Assembly: GCF_004299785.2 (NCBI RefSeq)
Contig: NZ_CP036246.2
Location: 1 to 64,000, forward strand
DNA length: 64,000 nt
From: Arcobacter porcinus
Lineage (GTDB): Bacteria; Campylobacterota; Campylobacteria; Campylobacterales; Arcobacteraceae
Direction: 5' to 3'
Part shown: positions 46,754 to 56,074 of the stretch, one piece after another
Layout of the letters: each line of letters opens with the position of its first letter
Numbering within the stretch: position 1 is the stretch's first letter
Notes under the pieces: generated by a model
Told to the model about the DNA's origin: nothing
The model's input: the letters and a program-made list of their open reading frames with translations, nothing else
Databases searched by the model: none
Made by a program: the position numbers and the translations under genes

Positions 46754-47882
46754 AGAGAAAAAAAGTTTTTTTAGATTTCTAAGCCTTTATTTAGGTTCGT
46801 CTTTTATTTTACTTCTTTTATCTCTATTCTTTTATTATCAAAACGAAAAAACTCTATATATTGATTTAGTCAAATCAAATATGCAAACTCTTGTTTCAAA
46901 AGCATCAAATGAGATAATTGTATCTCATATGAGTAATAAAAAGTTTAACAAAGATAATCTTTTAAATAATAATGAATATAAAATTGCTTTTTATAATAAA
47001 GAAAAAGAGTTTTTATTTGGTTCATTCGATGATGAATTAAATGAAGATATAGGTTTTTTTTATAATGAAGAAAAAATAAAACTAATAGATAACTCAACTG
47101 TTGGACATTTGGGTATATGGTATATTGCTTTAGAAGATTTTAGTTTAAATAGTAGAATTACATCATTAAAGTATCAAATATTTATTATATTTATACTTGT
47201 ATATTCAATTATCTCTTTAGTTGGGTATAGTTTAGCAAAATTGTTTCTAAAGCCAATAGAAGATGAACGAGAGAGGTTAAATAATTTCATAAAAGATACA
47301 ACTCATGAGCTAAATACTCCAATTAGTGCAATTATTATGTCAAGTCAAGATAAAAACTTAAGTGAAAAACAGATTGAGAGAATAAAATTAAGTGCAAAAA
47401 GAGTTAGTGAGATTTATAGTGATTTAACTTATCTTTTTTTAGATAATAAGAATAAAATAGTTGAAGAAGAGTTAGATATAAAAAGATTTATTGAAGAAGA
47501 GATTATAGCTTTTGAACCTATGATTTCAAGAAAAAAGATAAAAGTTAAATTTAATTTAAAAGATTTTTTCTATAAAATAGATAGAGATGATTTTATAAGA
47601 GTATTTAATAATCTAATTTCAAATGCTATTAAATATAATAAAATGGGTGGAGATATAGAAATAATCTTAAGTGATAATATTTTAGAGATAAAAGATATTG
47701 GAATTGGAATAGATAGAGATAAAATAGATGATATTTTTAAAAGATATTACAGGGCAACAACTCAAAGTGGTGGTTTTGGTTTAGGTTTAAATATAGTTAA
47801 TATGATATGTACAAATTACAAAATCAAACTAGAGATAGAATCTATCAAGAATAATGGCTCAACTTTTAAACTTATCTTTTAA
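46731..47882 (+). CDS. Sensor histidine kinase
   Basis: A 383-residue membrane kinase. The start is TTG 46731, overlapping the response regulator, as no ATG exists before the first helix. Two transmembrane helices (about 15-37 and 140-165) flank a roughly 100-residue periplasmic sensor. The H-box DTTHELNTPISAII (His near 193) is followed by the N-box NLISNAIKYNK, G1 DIGIGID and G2 GGFGLGLNI. It phosphorylates the neighbouring regulator. The signal cannot be predicted. Confidence 0.92.
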   Translation: MGIKLTSKEKKSFFRFLSLYLGSSFILLLLSLFFYYQNEKTLYIDLVKSNMQTLVSKASNEIIVSHMSNKKFNKDNLLNNNEYKIAFYNKEKEFLFGSFDDELNEDIGFFYNEEKIKLIDNSTVGHLGIWYIALEDFSLNSRITSLKYQIFIIFILVYSIISLVGYSLAKLFLKPIEDERERLNNFIKDTTHELNTPISAIIMSSQDKNLSEKQIERIKLSAKRVSEIYSDLTYLFLDNKNKIVEEELDIKRFIEEEIIAFEPMISRKKIKVKFNLKDFFYKIDRDDFIRVFNNLISNAIKYNKMGGDIEIILSDNILEIKDIGIGIDRDKIDDIFKRYYRATTQSGGFGLGLNIVNMICTNYKIKLEIESIKNNGSTFKLIF

Positions 47883-47896
47883 GAAAAGAGATAAAT

Positions 47897-48679
47897 ATGC
47901 AAAACAGAGTAAAAGATATACTTACATATAAAAATAAACTAGGTATTACAGCATTAAAAGCAGATATAAATAATTTAATCTTAAAAAAACACTCACACGA
48001 AGAGTACCACTTTGGTATAACTTTAAAAGGTGAGCAGAAATATATACTAGATGGTTCTTCTATAATTTCTTATAAAAATGGGATTACAATATTTAATCCA
48101 GATCAAATACATGAAAGTAAACTTGGTAAATACGAATATATAATGCTTTTAATTAAAGAAGATCTTTTAATGGAAGCTATGAAAAGAAAAGAAAAAATAA
48201 ATTTCTCTACATCATTAAGCTATAACGAAAAACTAAAAGATGATCTAATAAAGCTTTCAAATGCTATTTTAAATCAAGAAAATGAGCTTTTATGTAGAGA
48301 ATTAGTATTAAATGTAGTAGATAATTTTTCAAATAAAGATTTTATTTATACTTATAATAAAGATAAAAAATTTATAGAGAAATCAAAAGAGATGATATAT
48401 TATGAACTTGAAAATATATTAAATTTGGAACAAATATCAGATGAGTTAAATATCTCAAAATTCCAATTTATTAGAAGATTTAAGTTAAATACGGGAATAA
48501 CTCCATATCAATATTTATTAAATACAAAATTAAATCATGCTAAGAAATATTTAGATTCTACAAAAGATCTTTATGGTGCTGTTGTGGAGTTTGATTTTTC
48601 TGATTTATCGCATTTTAATAGATTATTCAAAAGGGTTTATGGAATAACCCCTTTTGATTATATATCTTCAATAAAATAG
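47897..48679 (+). CDS. AraC family transcriptional regulator
   Basis: A 260-residue regulator with an N-terminal cupin-like sensing domain (about 10-110, KKHSHEEYHFGITLKGEQKYILDG) and a C-terminal AraC/XylS double helix-turn-helix (about 165-258). The latter contains LEQISDELNISKFQFIRRFKLNTGITPYQYLLNTKLNHAKKYL and ends with FNRLFKRVYGITPFDYI. It is convergent with the EamA exporter gene, a common pairing in which the AraC protein controls the exporter. Confidence 0.92.
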   Translation: MQNRVKDILTYKNKLGITALKADINNLILKKHSHEEYHFGITLKGEQKYILDGSSIISYKNGITIFNPDQIHESKLGKYEYIMLLIKEDLLMEAMKRKEKINFSTSLSYNEKLKDDLIKLSNAILNQENELLCRELVLNVVDNFSNKDFIYTYNKDKKFIEKSKEMIYYELENILNLEQISDELNISKFQFIRRFKLNTGITPYQYLLNTKLNHAKKYLDSTKDLYGAVVEFDFSDLSHFNRLFKRVYGITPFDYISSIK

Positions 48680-49564
48680 TTAATCTTTATTCTTTTTATT
48701 TATTAAAAATACACCTGAGAATATCAGAACCGTTCCTATTAAATCTAGTAAAACAATATTTTCACCTACTAAGAAATAAGCTATAAATAGAGCAATTGCA
48801 GGTGGAATATAAGTAGCTGATGATGCTCTTACTGGACCAATAATTTGTATTAAATAGTAGTAAAGAATAGTTGTTATTCCTGTTCCTAAGAAACCAAGAC
48901 CAATGATTGTTCCATAGAAAATATGAGTATCTGTTAAAATATTTTCAATATTTGTGAAATCTGTAACAATAGCTAAAATTATAAAAGCAAAACCTAATTG
49001 ATATGTTGTTAAAGCTGCAAAATGAATATTTAAAGGAGATAAAAATCTTTTTGCATATACAAATGATGCTGCTAATATAAAAGAACCAAGTAAAATATAA
49101 ATAATACCTTCAAGATTTGCTTCAAAAAGTTGAGAATCAAATGGTTTTGATATTAAAATTACTCCTGAAAAACCTACTAAAATACCTAAAATCAGATTTA
49201 AACTAATCTTTTGATCTTTTATAAACATAGTTGCTAAAATAAAAGTAAATAAAGGTATTGTTCCGCTTATTGCTCCAGCAACTCCTGAAAGAAGTAAAGC
49301 TGCACCTTTCATATAAAAGAAGTAATATATTGAAGTTCCTAGCATTGACATAATAATAAAATGAAAACTATATTTTAGGTGTTCAAATCTTAAGACTTTT
49401 AAATATAAAGCATATAAAAATATTGGAATAAATCCAAATAAAACTCTTATTAGAACAGCTTGCTCTTCGCTTAAAAGCTCGCTTGCCCATTTCATATATA
49501 TAAAGTTTGCACCCCAAATAATTCCAAGGGTCCAAAATAGAACTAATGGTAAATATTTAATCAT
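48680..49564 (-). CDS. EamA (DMT) family transporter
   Basis: A 294-residue drug/metabolite transporter with ten predicted membrane helices arranged as two EamA repeats (about 5-135 and 148-288). The first repeat opens with LGIIWGANFIYMKW. The second ends with the repeat-type GPVRASSATYIPPAIALFIAYFLVGE. Members export amino acids or metabolites; the substrate is unknown. Its stop lies one base beyond the AraC gene end on the opposite strand. Confidence 0.9.
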   Translation of the reverse strand: MIKYLPLVLFWTLGIIWGANFIYMKWASELLSEEQAVLIRVLFGFIPIFLYALYLKVLRFEHLKYSFHFIIMSMLGTSIYYFFYMKGAALLLSGVAGAISGTIPLFTFILATMFIKDQKISLNLILGILVGFSGVILISKPFDSQLFEANLEGIIYILLGSFILAASFVYAKRFLSPLNIHFAALTTYQLGFAFIILAIVTDFTNIENILTDTHIFYGTIIGLGFLGTGITTILYYYLIQIIGPVRASSATYIPPAIALFIAYFLVGENIVLLDLIGTVLIFSGVFLINKKNKD

Positions 49565-49678
49565 AAAATATCCTTATTTTTAAAATCAAATGGAAGTATA
49601 TAGTTTAAATTTTTTTTTGAATAGAATAAAATTGCACTTTGATAAAAGATAAAAATAATAGATAGGAATAAGCAAACT

Positions 49679-49703
49679 AAAAGAGCATAAATTATGCTCT
49701 TTT
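49679..49703. terminator. Terminator of the ankyrin gene
   Basis: AAAAGAGCAT (49679-49688) and ATGCTCTTTT (49694-49703) form a perfect 10-bp stem with a 5-nt loop. Both strands give A-stem-T structures, so it can act bidirectionally. The ankyrin gene's stop codon lies in the loop region. Confidence 0.75.
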
Positions 49704-50165
49704 TAATAAGTTTTTAGGACAATTCCCCATAAAATCTTCGTGTTCTTGATTTGCACCTTTTAAAATTAGAAAGTTTATAGCTCTTTTTTTATTATATAAA
49801 ATTGCATAAATCAAAGGTGTTGAATTTATCTCATCATAACAATCTACATCTAAACCACAATCACAAAGAGTTTTTAGAAGTTTTGGATTATCTAAATAAA
49901 CAGCAAAGTTTAGAGCATTTAAATTTTTGCTTACTTTTAAATCTATTTTGTATTTTATAAGAGCTTTCATAAGTTCATAATCTTCATTTAACATAGCCCA
50001 ATAAAGAGCATTCTTCCCACTACAATCCCTTACATTTATATTTACTCTTCCTAAAATTAAAAGAGTAATAATTTTACTTGTATTTTTTGAAATAACTAGA
50101 TTTAAGAACTCACTTGGACTAATTGTCTCATTTAATTTGCCATTTAATAAAATATTGCTGCACAT
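49692..50165 (-). CDS. Ankyrin repeat protein
   Basis: A 157-residue protein with about three or four ankyrin repeats. Visible are GRVNINVRDCSGKNALYWAMLNEDYELMKALI (about 43-74), YKIDLKVSKNLNALNFAVYLDNPKLLKTLC (near 75-106) and GLDVDCYDEINSTPLIYAILYNKKRAINFLI (near 109-139). There is no signal peptide, so it is probably cytoplasmic. Ankyrin repeats mediate protein contacts; the partner is unknown. It is divergent from yceI with a 142-bp spacer. Confidence 0.85.
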   Translation of the reverse strand: MCSNILLNGKLNETISPSEFLNLVISKNTSKIITLLILGRVNINVRDCSGKNALYWAMLNEDYELMKALIKYKIDLKVSKNLNALNFAVYLDNPKLLKTLCDCGLDVDCYDEINSTPLIYAILYNKKRAINFLILKGANQEHEDFMGNCPKNLLKRA

Positions 50166-50307
50166 AATAAATCTCCTACTAGATATTGATAATAAGTATC
50201 ATAATATATTTAAGATTAAAATAAATTTAAACCTTATTAACAAAAGTATGAAAACTGTTAATTATTTAGAGATAAAATCATCTTATCTAATAAAAAAGAG
50301 GTACAAA

Positions 50308-50871
50308 ATGAGTAGATTATTAAAATTAATGGTTGTTTCTGCTGTTGCAGCTTCAGTTCTTACAGCAGCTGAATATAAAGTTGACACTGTTCATTCAAAT
50401 GTTGGATTTAGTGTAAAACATATGATGGTTACAAATGTTAATGGTAAATTTACATCATATAACTCAAGTTTTGAAATTGATGAAAAGACAAAAACTTTTA
50501 AAAATTTAAAAGCAAAAATTGATACATTATCTATTGATACAGGAATAAAAGATAGAGATGATCATCTAAAAAGTGATGATTTCTTTTCAGCTTCAAAATA
50601 TCCAGAGATGAGTTTTGAGATGACTTCATATAAAGCAGATGGAGATGATGGGAAAATGGAAGGTAAACTTACTTTAAGAGGAGTTACAAAGAATATAACT
50701 CTTGAAGTTGATGATATAAATATCCATGGAAATAAAATTGGATTTACACTTGAAGGAAAAATCAAAAGATCTGATTTTGGTCTAAAATGGAACAAAGCTA
50801 TTGAGCTTGGTGGAGTTGCTGTTGGCGATGAAGTAAAAATTAAAATTGATATTGAAGCAGATAGAAAGTAA
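50308..50871 (+). CDS. YceI family periplasmic lipid-binding protein
   Basis: The start is ATG 50308, preceded by AAAGAGG; frames open further upstream would overlap the divergent ankyrin gene. The 187-residue product has a signal peptide (LLKLMVVSAVAASVLTA, cleavage near AEYK). The mature lipocalin-like barrel has YKVDTVHSNVGFSVKHMMVTNVNGKF, the YceI hallmark. Family members bind polyisoprenoids. YceI proteins in Campylobacterota are linked to stress and host contact. A hairpin terminator follows. Confidence 0.92.
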   Translation: MSRLLKLMVVSAVAASVLTAAEYKVDTVHSNVGFSVKHMMVTNVNGKFTSYNSSFEIDEKTKTFKNLKAKIDTLSIDTGIKDRDDHLKSDDFFSASKYPEMSFEMTSYKADGDDGKMEGKLTLRGVTKNITLEVDDINIHGNKIGFTLEGKIKRSDFGLKWNKAIELGGVAVGDEVKIKIDIEADRK

Positions 50872-50881
50872 TATAAATAAG

Positions 50882-50901
50882 CCTATGCCTTTTAGGCATA
50901 G
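50882..50901. terminator. Convergent terminator between yceI and hom
   Basis: CCTATGCCT (50882-50890) and AGGCATAGG (50893-50901) form a 9-bp perfect stem between the yceI stop and the hom stop. It is GC-richer than the surroundings. Confidence 0.75.
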
Positions 50902-50909
50902 GAAATTGA

Positions 50910-52172
50910 TTAATCTTCTATTCTTATCATTGCAGGTTTTTTAAGAACTACACCTGAATTTTCAAGCTCATTTATAGCTTTTAAGATATCTTTTTCTACA
51001 CAAATGTGAGTTGTAAGAAGTAAATTTGCTTTTTGCTCTTTTTTCGATTTTTGCATCATATTCTCTATTGAAATATCATTATCTCCAAATACTTTTGCAA
51101 CTTTTGCCAAAGTACCAGATTTATCAGCAACTTCAAGTCTTAAATAATATTTTGTTTTGATTTCATCTTTTGGCATTAAAGTTGGTTGAACACCAATTTG
51201 TTTTTCAAAACCAAGCATTGGAGAACCTTTACCTTTTCTTGCAATATCAATTATATTTGCAATAACAGCACTAGCAGTTGCATCTCCACCTGCTCCAGCT
51301 CCATAATACATAGTCTCTCCAACTTTATCACCAACTACTGAAACACCGTTCATAACACCATCTACTTTTGCAATCATTTTATCAAGTGGAATTAAAACAG
51401 GATGAACTCTTAGCTCAATTTGATTATCTACTTTTTTTGCAATTCCTAAAAGTTTTATATTGTATTCAAACTCTTTTGCAAACTCAATATCAGTTTGTTT
51501 TATATTTTGAATACCTTCAATTAAAATATCTTCAGGTTTTATATCAATTCCATAAGCAATAGAACCTAAGATTAGAAGCTTATGTGCAGTATCAAAACCA
51601 CCAACATCAAAAGTAGGGTCAGCTTCTGCATAACCTAAATCTTGAGCTTCTTTTAAAATTTCATCGTAACTTGCACCTTCATTTATCATTTTAGTAAGCA
51701 TATAGTTACAAGTTCCATTCATAATTCCTTGAATGGATTTAATATTATTTGCACTTAAACCATCTCTTAAAGCATTAATTATTGGAATTCCACCTGCAAC
51801 TGCTGCTTCAAATTCAAATGGTGAGTCACCAGCTAACTCTTGTAGTTCATATCTATGATATGCTAGAAGTGCCTTATTTGCTGTAACAACTGCTTTACCA
51901 TTTTCTAAAGCTTTTTTTACAATTTTATAAGGTTCTTCAATTCCACCCATAAGCTCAACAACAATATCAATACTTGGATCATCTAAAACTTCATCAATAT
52001 TATTTGTAAGTTTTATCTCAACATCTCTTTTTTTATTTAAATTTGAAACTACTCCAATAGTTGGAACAATCTCAATACCTGCTCGTGCTGTAATAATATT
52101 TTTATTATCTCTTAAAATATTTGCAACACTTGTTCCAACTGTACCAACTCCAATAATTCCAACTTTAAGCAT
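50910..52172 (-). CDS. hom: Homoserine dehydrogenase
   Basis: Hom reduces aspartate semialdehyde to homoserine for threonine and methionine. The 420-residue protein has the N-terminal NAD(P) motif GIIGVGTVGTSVANIL (about 5-20), ELMGGIEEPYK, the catalytic-domain GIMNGTCNYMLTKM (near 163-176) and ADPTFDVGGFDTAHKLLILG. A C-terminal ACT domain (about 345-415) suggests feedback control, usually by threonine. Campylobacter has hom followed by an aminotransferase in the same order. Confidence 0.97.
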   Translation of the reverse strand: MLKVGIIGVGTVGTSVANILRDNKNIITARAGIEIVPTIGVVSNLNKKRDVEIKLTNNIDEVLDDPSIDIVVELMGGIEEPYKIVKKALENGKAVVTANKALLAYHRYELQELAGDSPFEFEAAVAGGIPIINALRDGLSANNIKSIQGIMNGTCNYMLTKMINEGASYDEILKEAQDLGYAEADPTFDVGGFDTAHKLLILGSIAYGIDIKPEDILIEGIQNIKQTDIEFAKEFEYNIKLLGIAKKVDNQIELRVHPVLIPLDKMIAKVDGVMNGVSVVGDKVGETMYYGAGAGGDATASAVIANIIDIARKGKGSPMLGFEKQIGVQPTLMPKDEIKTKYYLRLEVADKSGTLAKVAKVFGDNDISIENMMQKSKKEQKANLLLTTHICVEKDILKAINELENSGVVLKKPAMIRIED

Positions 52173-52221
52173 ATCAATTTCCTTTTAAATGGTTTCCTAT
52201 TAAAAGAAACCTAATATTTTT

Positions 52222-53433
52222 CTATTTTAATGATTTTAAATATCTTTTAACATTTTTAGCAGCTTGTCTAATTCTTTTTTCATTCTCAATTAGAGCAATT
52301 CTTACATATTTATCGCCATAATGACCAAATCCAATTCCAGGACTTACTGCAACTTGTGCTTCTCTTAGAAGTTGTTTTGAAAACTCTAAACTGCCTAAAT
52401 GTTGTGCTTTTTCAGGAATCTTTGCCCAAATAAACATTGAAGCATTTGGTTTATCCATTTTCCATCCAGCTTCTTCAAAAGCTTGAAGCATAACATCTCT
52501 TCTTGTTTCATATTTTTTTACAATATCATCAACACAATCTTGTGGACCATCAAGAGCAACAGTAGCAGCAATTTGAATAGGAGCAAACATTCCATAATCA
52601 AGCCAAGATTTAATTCTTTTTAAAGCTCCTACAAGTTTCTCATTTCCAACAATAAATCCAACTCTCCATCCAGCCATATTATATGATTTACTTAAAGTAA
52701 AGCACTCAACAGCAACATCTAAAGCACCTTCTGCTTGGAATATTGAAGGAGTTTTATATCCATCAAAAGTGATATCAGCATAAGCAATATCAGAGATAAT
52801 ATAAAATCTCTCTTTTTTAGCCATAGCTACAAGTTTTGTATAAAACTCAGGAGTAATTGTCGCACAAGATGGATTATGTGGGAAGTTTACAACTACATAT
52901 TTTACTTTTGGAATAGATTCATCTATTGTTTTTTGTAAATTTTTGAAAAACAGATCTTCATCTACTTTAAATTCATTATCAAAAACTAATTCAAATTTAT
53001 GAACAGCAGCACCATTTAACATAAATGCATAAGAGTGAATTGGATAAGTAGGATCTGGAACAACAGCAACATCTCCAACATTTACAATCGCTTGAACTAA
53101 GTGAACATAACCCTCTTTTGAACCCATTGTTGCACAAGCATGTTTATCTGGGTCTAGAAAATCAACATTGTATTTTCTTTTATACCAGTTACAAATAGCA
53201 ACTCTTAATTTATAGATACCAATACTAGCACTATAACCATAGTTTTTAGGCTTTGTAGCAGCTTCTTTTAATTTATCAACAATATGTTTTGGTGTTGGTC
53301 CATCAGGATTTCCCATGGAAAAATCTATAACATCAATTCCTGCTCGTCTAGCTTCCATTTTTATAGCATTTACTTCTGCAAATACATAATTTGGAAGTCT
53401 TTTCATTCGTTCAAATTCTATCTCGTCAAACAT
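52222..53433 (-). CDS. AlaC-like pyridoxal-phosphate aminotransferase
   Basis: A 403-residue class I/II aminotransferase very like E. coli AlaC (alanine-synthesising): RLPNYVFAEVNAIKMEARRAGIDVIDFSMGNPDGPTP and TLSKSYNMAGWRVGFIVGN, whose Lys binds PLP (near 245). SPGIGFGHYGDKYVRIALIEN also matches. It is upstream of hom on the same strand with a 49-bp gap that contains a weak 6-bp hairpin (GGTTTC/GAAACC). Alanine or a related aspartate-family reaction is likely. Confidence 0.88.
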   Translation of the reverse strand: MFDEIEFERMKRLPNYVFAEVNAIKMEARRAGIDVIDFSMGNPDGPTPKHIVDKLKEAATKPKNYGYSASIGIYKLRVAICNWYKRKYNVDFLDPDKHACATMGSKEGYVHLVQAIVNVGDVAVVPDPTYPIHSYAFMLNGAAVHKFELVFDNEFKVDEDLFFKNLQKTIDESIPKVKYVVVNFPHNPSCATITPEFYTKLVAMAKKERFYIISDIAYADITFDGYKTPSIFQAEGALDVAVECFTLSKSYNMAGWRVGFIVGNEKLVGALKRIKSWLDYGMFAPIQIAATVALDGPQDCVDDIVKKYETRRDVMLQAFEEAGWKMDKPNASMFIWAKIPEKAQHLGSLEFSKQLLREAQVAVSPGIGFGHYGDKYVRIALIENEKRIRQAAKNVKRYLKSLK

Positions 53434-53437
53434 TTTA

Positions 53438-54247
53438 TTACTCCTTAGTAATATTTAATCCATTTTTTATATTAGTTAAAGCGAAAAAATCATCAATTTT
53501 TACAAATCTAGTTTCACTAGGAACACTAATTTTAATATTTCCCACACTTTTTTCTTTTTTAACAACTTTTACAACATTTAGTTCACTATCATAAAATACT
53601 ACATTAGGATGCCAAACTGTACCTGCTTTTGATTCAATTATTATCTCTTTTGAATTTGCAAGTTCAATATAATATGGTCTTGTAGGTTTTCTAAGTGATA
53701 AAGAACTTTGTGTTACTAAATCTTCTACTTTATACAAAGATGAGTTACTTGAATCAATTAAATAACTCCATTTATCTTCTCCCTCTTTTTTTATATTCAA
53801 AACTCTGCAATTTATACTATTTAGCTCTGAAGACAATCTAAGAGGGTTTATGGCGGCTGCAGATGTTAATTTTATACTCCAAAAAAGTTTTTCTTCTTTT
53901 ACTGTTTGTTTAGAGCTTATAAAATTTTGGTAACCAATAGCTTTTAAAATATCATTAATATTTTTAAAAGATTTTTTTGGACTACTACTAAATATAAAAA
54001 CGACATCAATTGTTTTTGTAGAATCATAATTCAATTTTAATAGTTTATTCTCTTCAAGTTTTGCTAATAGTTTTGTATAGTCAAGTTTATCTTCGCTATA
54101 AAAACTATTTTTGTCTTTAAAAATATGTTTTATTAGATTAGAATGAGTATTATAATCTTCACTACCAATAATATTATAAACTGCTTGATTTATATCTTCT
54201 GCTTTTAGAGATAAAATCATTAATAATATTAAGAGTAGTTTTTTCAA
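53438..54247 (-). CDS. Predicted periplasmic protein conserved in the hom-alaC block
   Basis: A 269-residue protein with a signal peptide (about 1-17, LLLILLMILSLKA). The mature part has no motif I recognise; it alternates helices (30-80) and beta-rich segments, including a FIFSSSPKKSFKNINDI stretch. It follows rlmB by 12 bp and precedes alaC by 4 bp. Campylobacter has a periplasmic protein of unknown function at the corresponding place, so the linkage is conserved, but no function is known. Confidence 0.7.
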   Translation of the reverse strand: MKKLLLILLMILSLKAEDINQAVYNIIGSEDYNTHSNLIKHIFKDKNSFYSEDKLDYTKLLAKLEENKLLKLNYDSTKTIDVVFIFSSSPKKSFKNINDILKAIGYQNFISSKQTVKEEKLFWSIKLTSAAAINPLRLSSELNSINCRVLNIKKEGEDKWSYLIDSSNSSLYKVEDLVTQSSLSLRKPTRPYYIELANSKEIIIESKAGTVWHPNVVFYDSELNVVKVVKKEKSVGNIKISVPSETRFVKIDDFFALTNIKNGLNITKE

Positions 54248-54259
54248 ATCAAATCCTTT

Positions 54260-54949
54260 TTATTTTGTTAAATTATAGATTAAAATAGCAGCAGCAGCTG
54301 AAACATTTAATGAATCAAACTCTTTTTCCATTTTAATAGATACTTTTAAATCAAGTTTTCTTGCAACTTTTGGGCTAATTCCTTCACCTTCATTTCCTAA
54401 AAAAAGAGCAACTTTATCTGTTTTTTCGATTTTTCCATATTTTTTTAAATCTATTCCATCCATTGTTGCACCAATAAGTGCAAAACCAGCATCTTTTAAT
54501 TCACTTGCCAAATCAACACTTTTTGGATGAATTGCAAATGGTAAATCAAGAAGAGCTCCAGCACTTGTTCTTATTGTTCCAGAGTTATTTACAGTTTTTA
54601 TATCAGCTGCAATTAATCCATCAATTCCCAAAGAGTAACAAGTTCTAGCAATTGCACCAATATTTCCAACATCAGTTAAACCATCTAAAACAACAATAAA
54701 ATTCATATTTTTTAGATCTTTTATGGCTGTATAGTTATAATCACTAAGTTTTAAAATAAGCCCTTGGTGATTTCCACCTTTTGCTAAAGCTTGAGCTTTT
54801 TGGTTATCAACTTTATGTATTTTTTTATTTAATCTTGCAAATTGAGTGAATAGTTTTTTATCAATCTCTTTTGATAAAAATACCTCTTCTACCAATTCAG
54901 GGTGCTTCTCTAATACATAAAGTACTATTTGTTTTCCATATACTATCAT
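54260..54949 (-). CDS. rlmB: TrmH/SpoU family 23S rRNA (guanosine-2'-O)-methyltransferase
   Basis: A 229-residue SPOUT methyltransferase. The N-terminal substrate-binding part (about 1-70) is followed by the knotted domain with VVLDGLTDVGNIGAIARTCYSLG (motif 1), ALFLGNEGEGISPKVARK (motif 2) and MEKEFDSLNVSAAAAILIY (motif 3). RlmB methylates G2251, a plausible but unproven target. Its start overlaps the rsmI stop by 4 bp. Confidence 0.9.
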   Translation of the reverse strand: MIVYGKQIVLYVLEKHPELVEEVFLSKEIDKKLFTQFARLNKKIHKVDNQKAQALAKGGNHQGLILKLSDYNYTAIKDLKNMNFIVVLDGLTDVGNIGAIARTCYSLGIDGLIAADIKTVNNSGTIRTSAGALLDLPFAIHPKSVDLASELKDAGFALIGATMDGIDLKKYGKIEKTDKVALFLGNEGEGISPKVARKLDLKVSIKMEKEFDSLNVSAAAAILIYNLTK

Positions 54950-55776
54950 TTTGTGATTTTATCCAATAATTTTTGATAAACCTCTTTTATAGATTCTCCT
55001 GTAAGCTTTGAAATTAATTTTGCTTTTATTTTTGGAGCTATATCAAGTGGTAAAATATCATCTAATTCTAAGTTGAAACCAATTTTTTCTTTTGCTTCAA
55101 CAACAACAACCCATTCACCTTTTATCTCAAGCTTTCTTAATTTTTCATATAAGTTTTTAGCACTATCTTTATAAGTAGTTTGATAAACCTTACTTATCTC
55201 TTTTACTAAAAATATTGTTCTATTTGGCTCTTTTTTATTTAGTTCTTCAAAAAGTTTTAAAAGTCTATGAGGTGATTCATAAAGAATTGAAACTCTATTA
55301 CTATTTAAAACTTCATCAAGCTTTGAAGCTCTACTTACACCTTTATGGTCTAAAAAGCCAAAAAAAGTGAACTCTGTACTTGAAAACCCACTCATTGCAT
55401 AAGCAGTTAATATTGCATTTGCTCCTGGAAGTACATCATAAGAAACACTGTTCTTTATACACCAATCAACCAAAGATGCACCAGGATCACTAACACAAGG
55501 CATTCCAGCATCACTACAATAAACAACATTTTTAGTAAAAATATCTTTTGATAAGTTTTTTAAAACCTCTTCTTCATTGTGAGAATGAAAAGATTTGAAT
55601 TCTTTGCTTAAAGTTGATGAAAAATCAAGTTTATATTTATCTGCTAAGAGATTTAGAAGTTTTTTTGTTACTCTTGTATCTTCACAAAAAATTAGATCCG
55701 CTTCCAATAAGATATTTAAAGATCTTTGAGAAATATCTTCAAGATTTCCTATTGGAGTTGGAACTAAGCACAACAT
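54946..55776 (-). CDS. rsmI: 16S rRNA (cytidine1402-2'-O)-methyltransferase
   Basis: RsmI methylates C1402 in the decoding centre. The 276-residue protein begins LCLVPTPIGNLEDISQRSLNIL, the RsmI family start. It contains VYCSDAGMPCVSDPGASLV (near 90-108) and ILYESPHRLLKLFEEL. It belongs to the tetrapyrrole methylase fold. It follows rpmE by 9 bp on the minus strand, a linkage shared with Campylobacter. Confidence 0.96.
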   Translation of the reverse strand: MLCLVPTPIGNLEDISQRSLNILLEADLIFCEDTRVTKKLLNLLADKYKLDFSSTLSKEFKSFHSHNEEEVLKNLSKDIFTKNVVYCSDAGMPCVSDPGASLVDWCIKNSVSYDVLPGANAILTAYAMSGFSSTEFTFFGFLDHKGVSRASKLDEVLNSNRVSILYESPHRLLKLFEELNKKEPNRTIFLVKEISKVYQTTYKDSAKNLYEKLRKLEIKGEWVVVVEAKEKIGFNLELDDILPLDIAPKIKAKLISKLTGESIKEVYQKLLDKITK

Positions 55777-55785
55777 AATGTTGTA

Positions 55786-55989
55786 TTATTTTGCCATATT
55801 ATATTTAGCTTTAAATTTCTCAACTCTTCCAGCAGCATCAACAATTTTTTGCTCTCCTGTGAAGAATGGGTGACAAGCAGAACAAATATCAATTCTCATA
55901 GTTTCAACATTTGATTTTGTCTCAAAGCTATTTCCACAAGCACAAGAAACTTGGCATAGTTTGTAATCTGGATGAATATCTTTTTTCAT
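55786..55989 (-). CDS. rpmE: 50S ribosomal protein L31 (zinc-binding type)
   Basis: A 67-residue ribosomal protein. Zinc ligands are present as Cys16 and Cys18 (CACGNSF) and Cys36/Cys39 (CSACHPF), so this is the C+ form typical of zinc-replete cells. [10 protein letters not shown] is the family C-terminal segment. Its promoter TATAAT lies at the end of miaA. The leader of about 75 nt contains a GCAAGT/ACTTGC hairpin that could affect expression. Confidence 0.97.
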   Translation of the reverse strand: MKKDIHPDYKLCQVSCACGNSFETKSNVETMRIDICSACHPFFTGEQKIVDAAGRVEKFKAKYNMAK

Positions 55990-56068
55990 TCCATTTTCCT
56001 TTTTTTAAATAAGCGAATGATAAAAGAGCGAGTCTTTGCAAGTCCTTTATCAAACTTTTGAACTTGCG

Positions 56069-56074
56069 ATTATA
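56069..56074 (-). promoter_or_regulatory. Promoter -10 of the rpmE operon
   Basis: The minus strand reads TATAAT at 56074-56069, overlapping the miaA stop region. Downstream on the minus strand, GCAAGT and ACTTGC arms (plus coordinates about 56060-56066 and 56035-56042) form a leader hairpin before the rpmE ribosome site. Confidence 0.55.

Noticed and set aside
50137-50307. Upstream extension of YceI by 57 residues.
   Set aside because: It would overlap the divergent ankyrin gene and bury the signal peptide; ATG 50308 has the ribosome site and gives a proper secretion signal.
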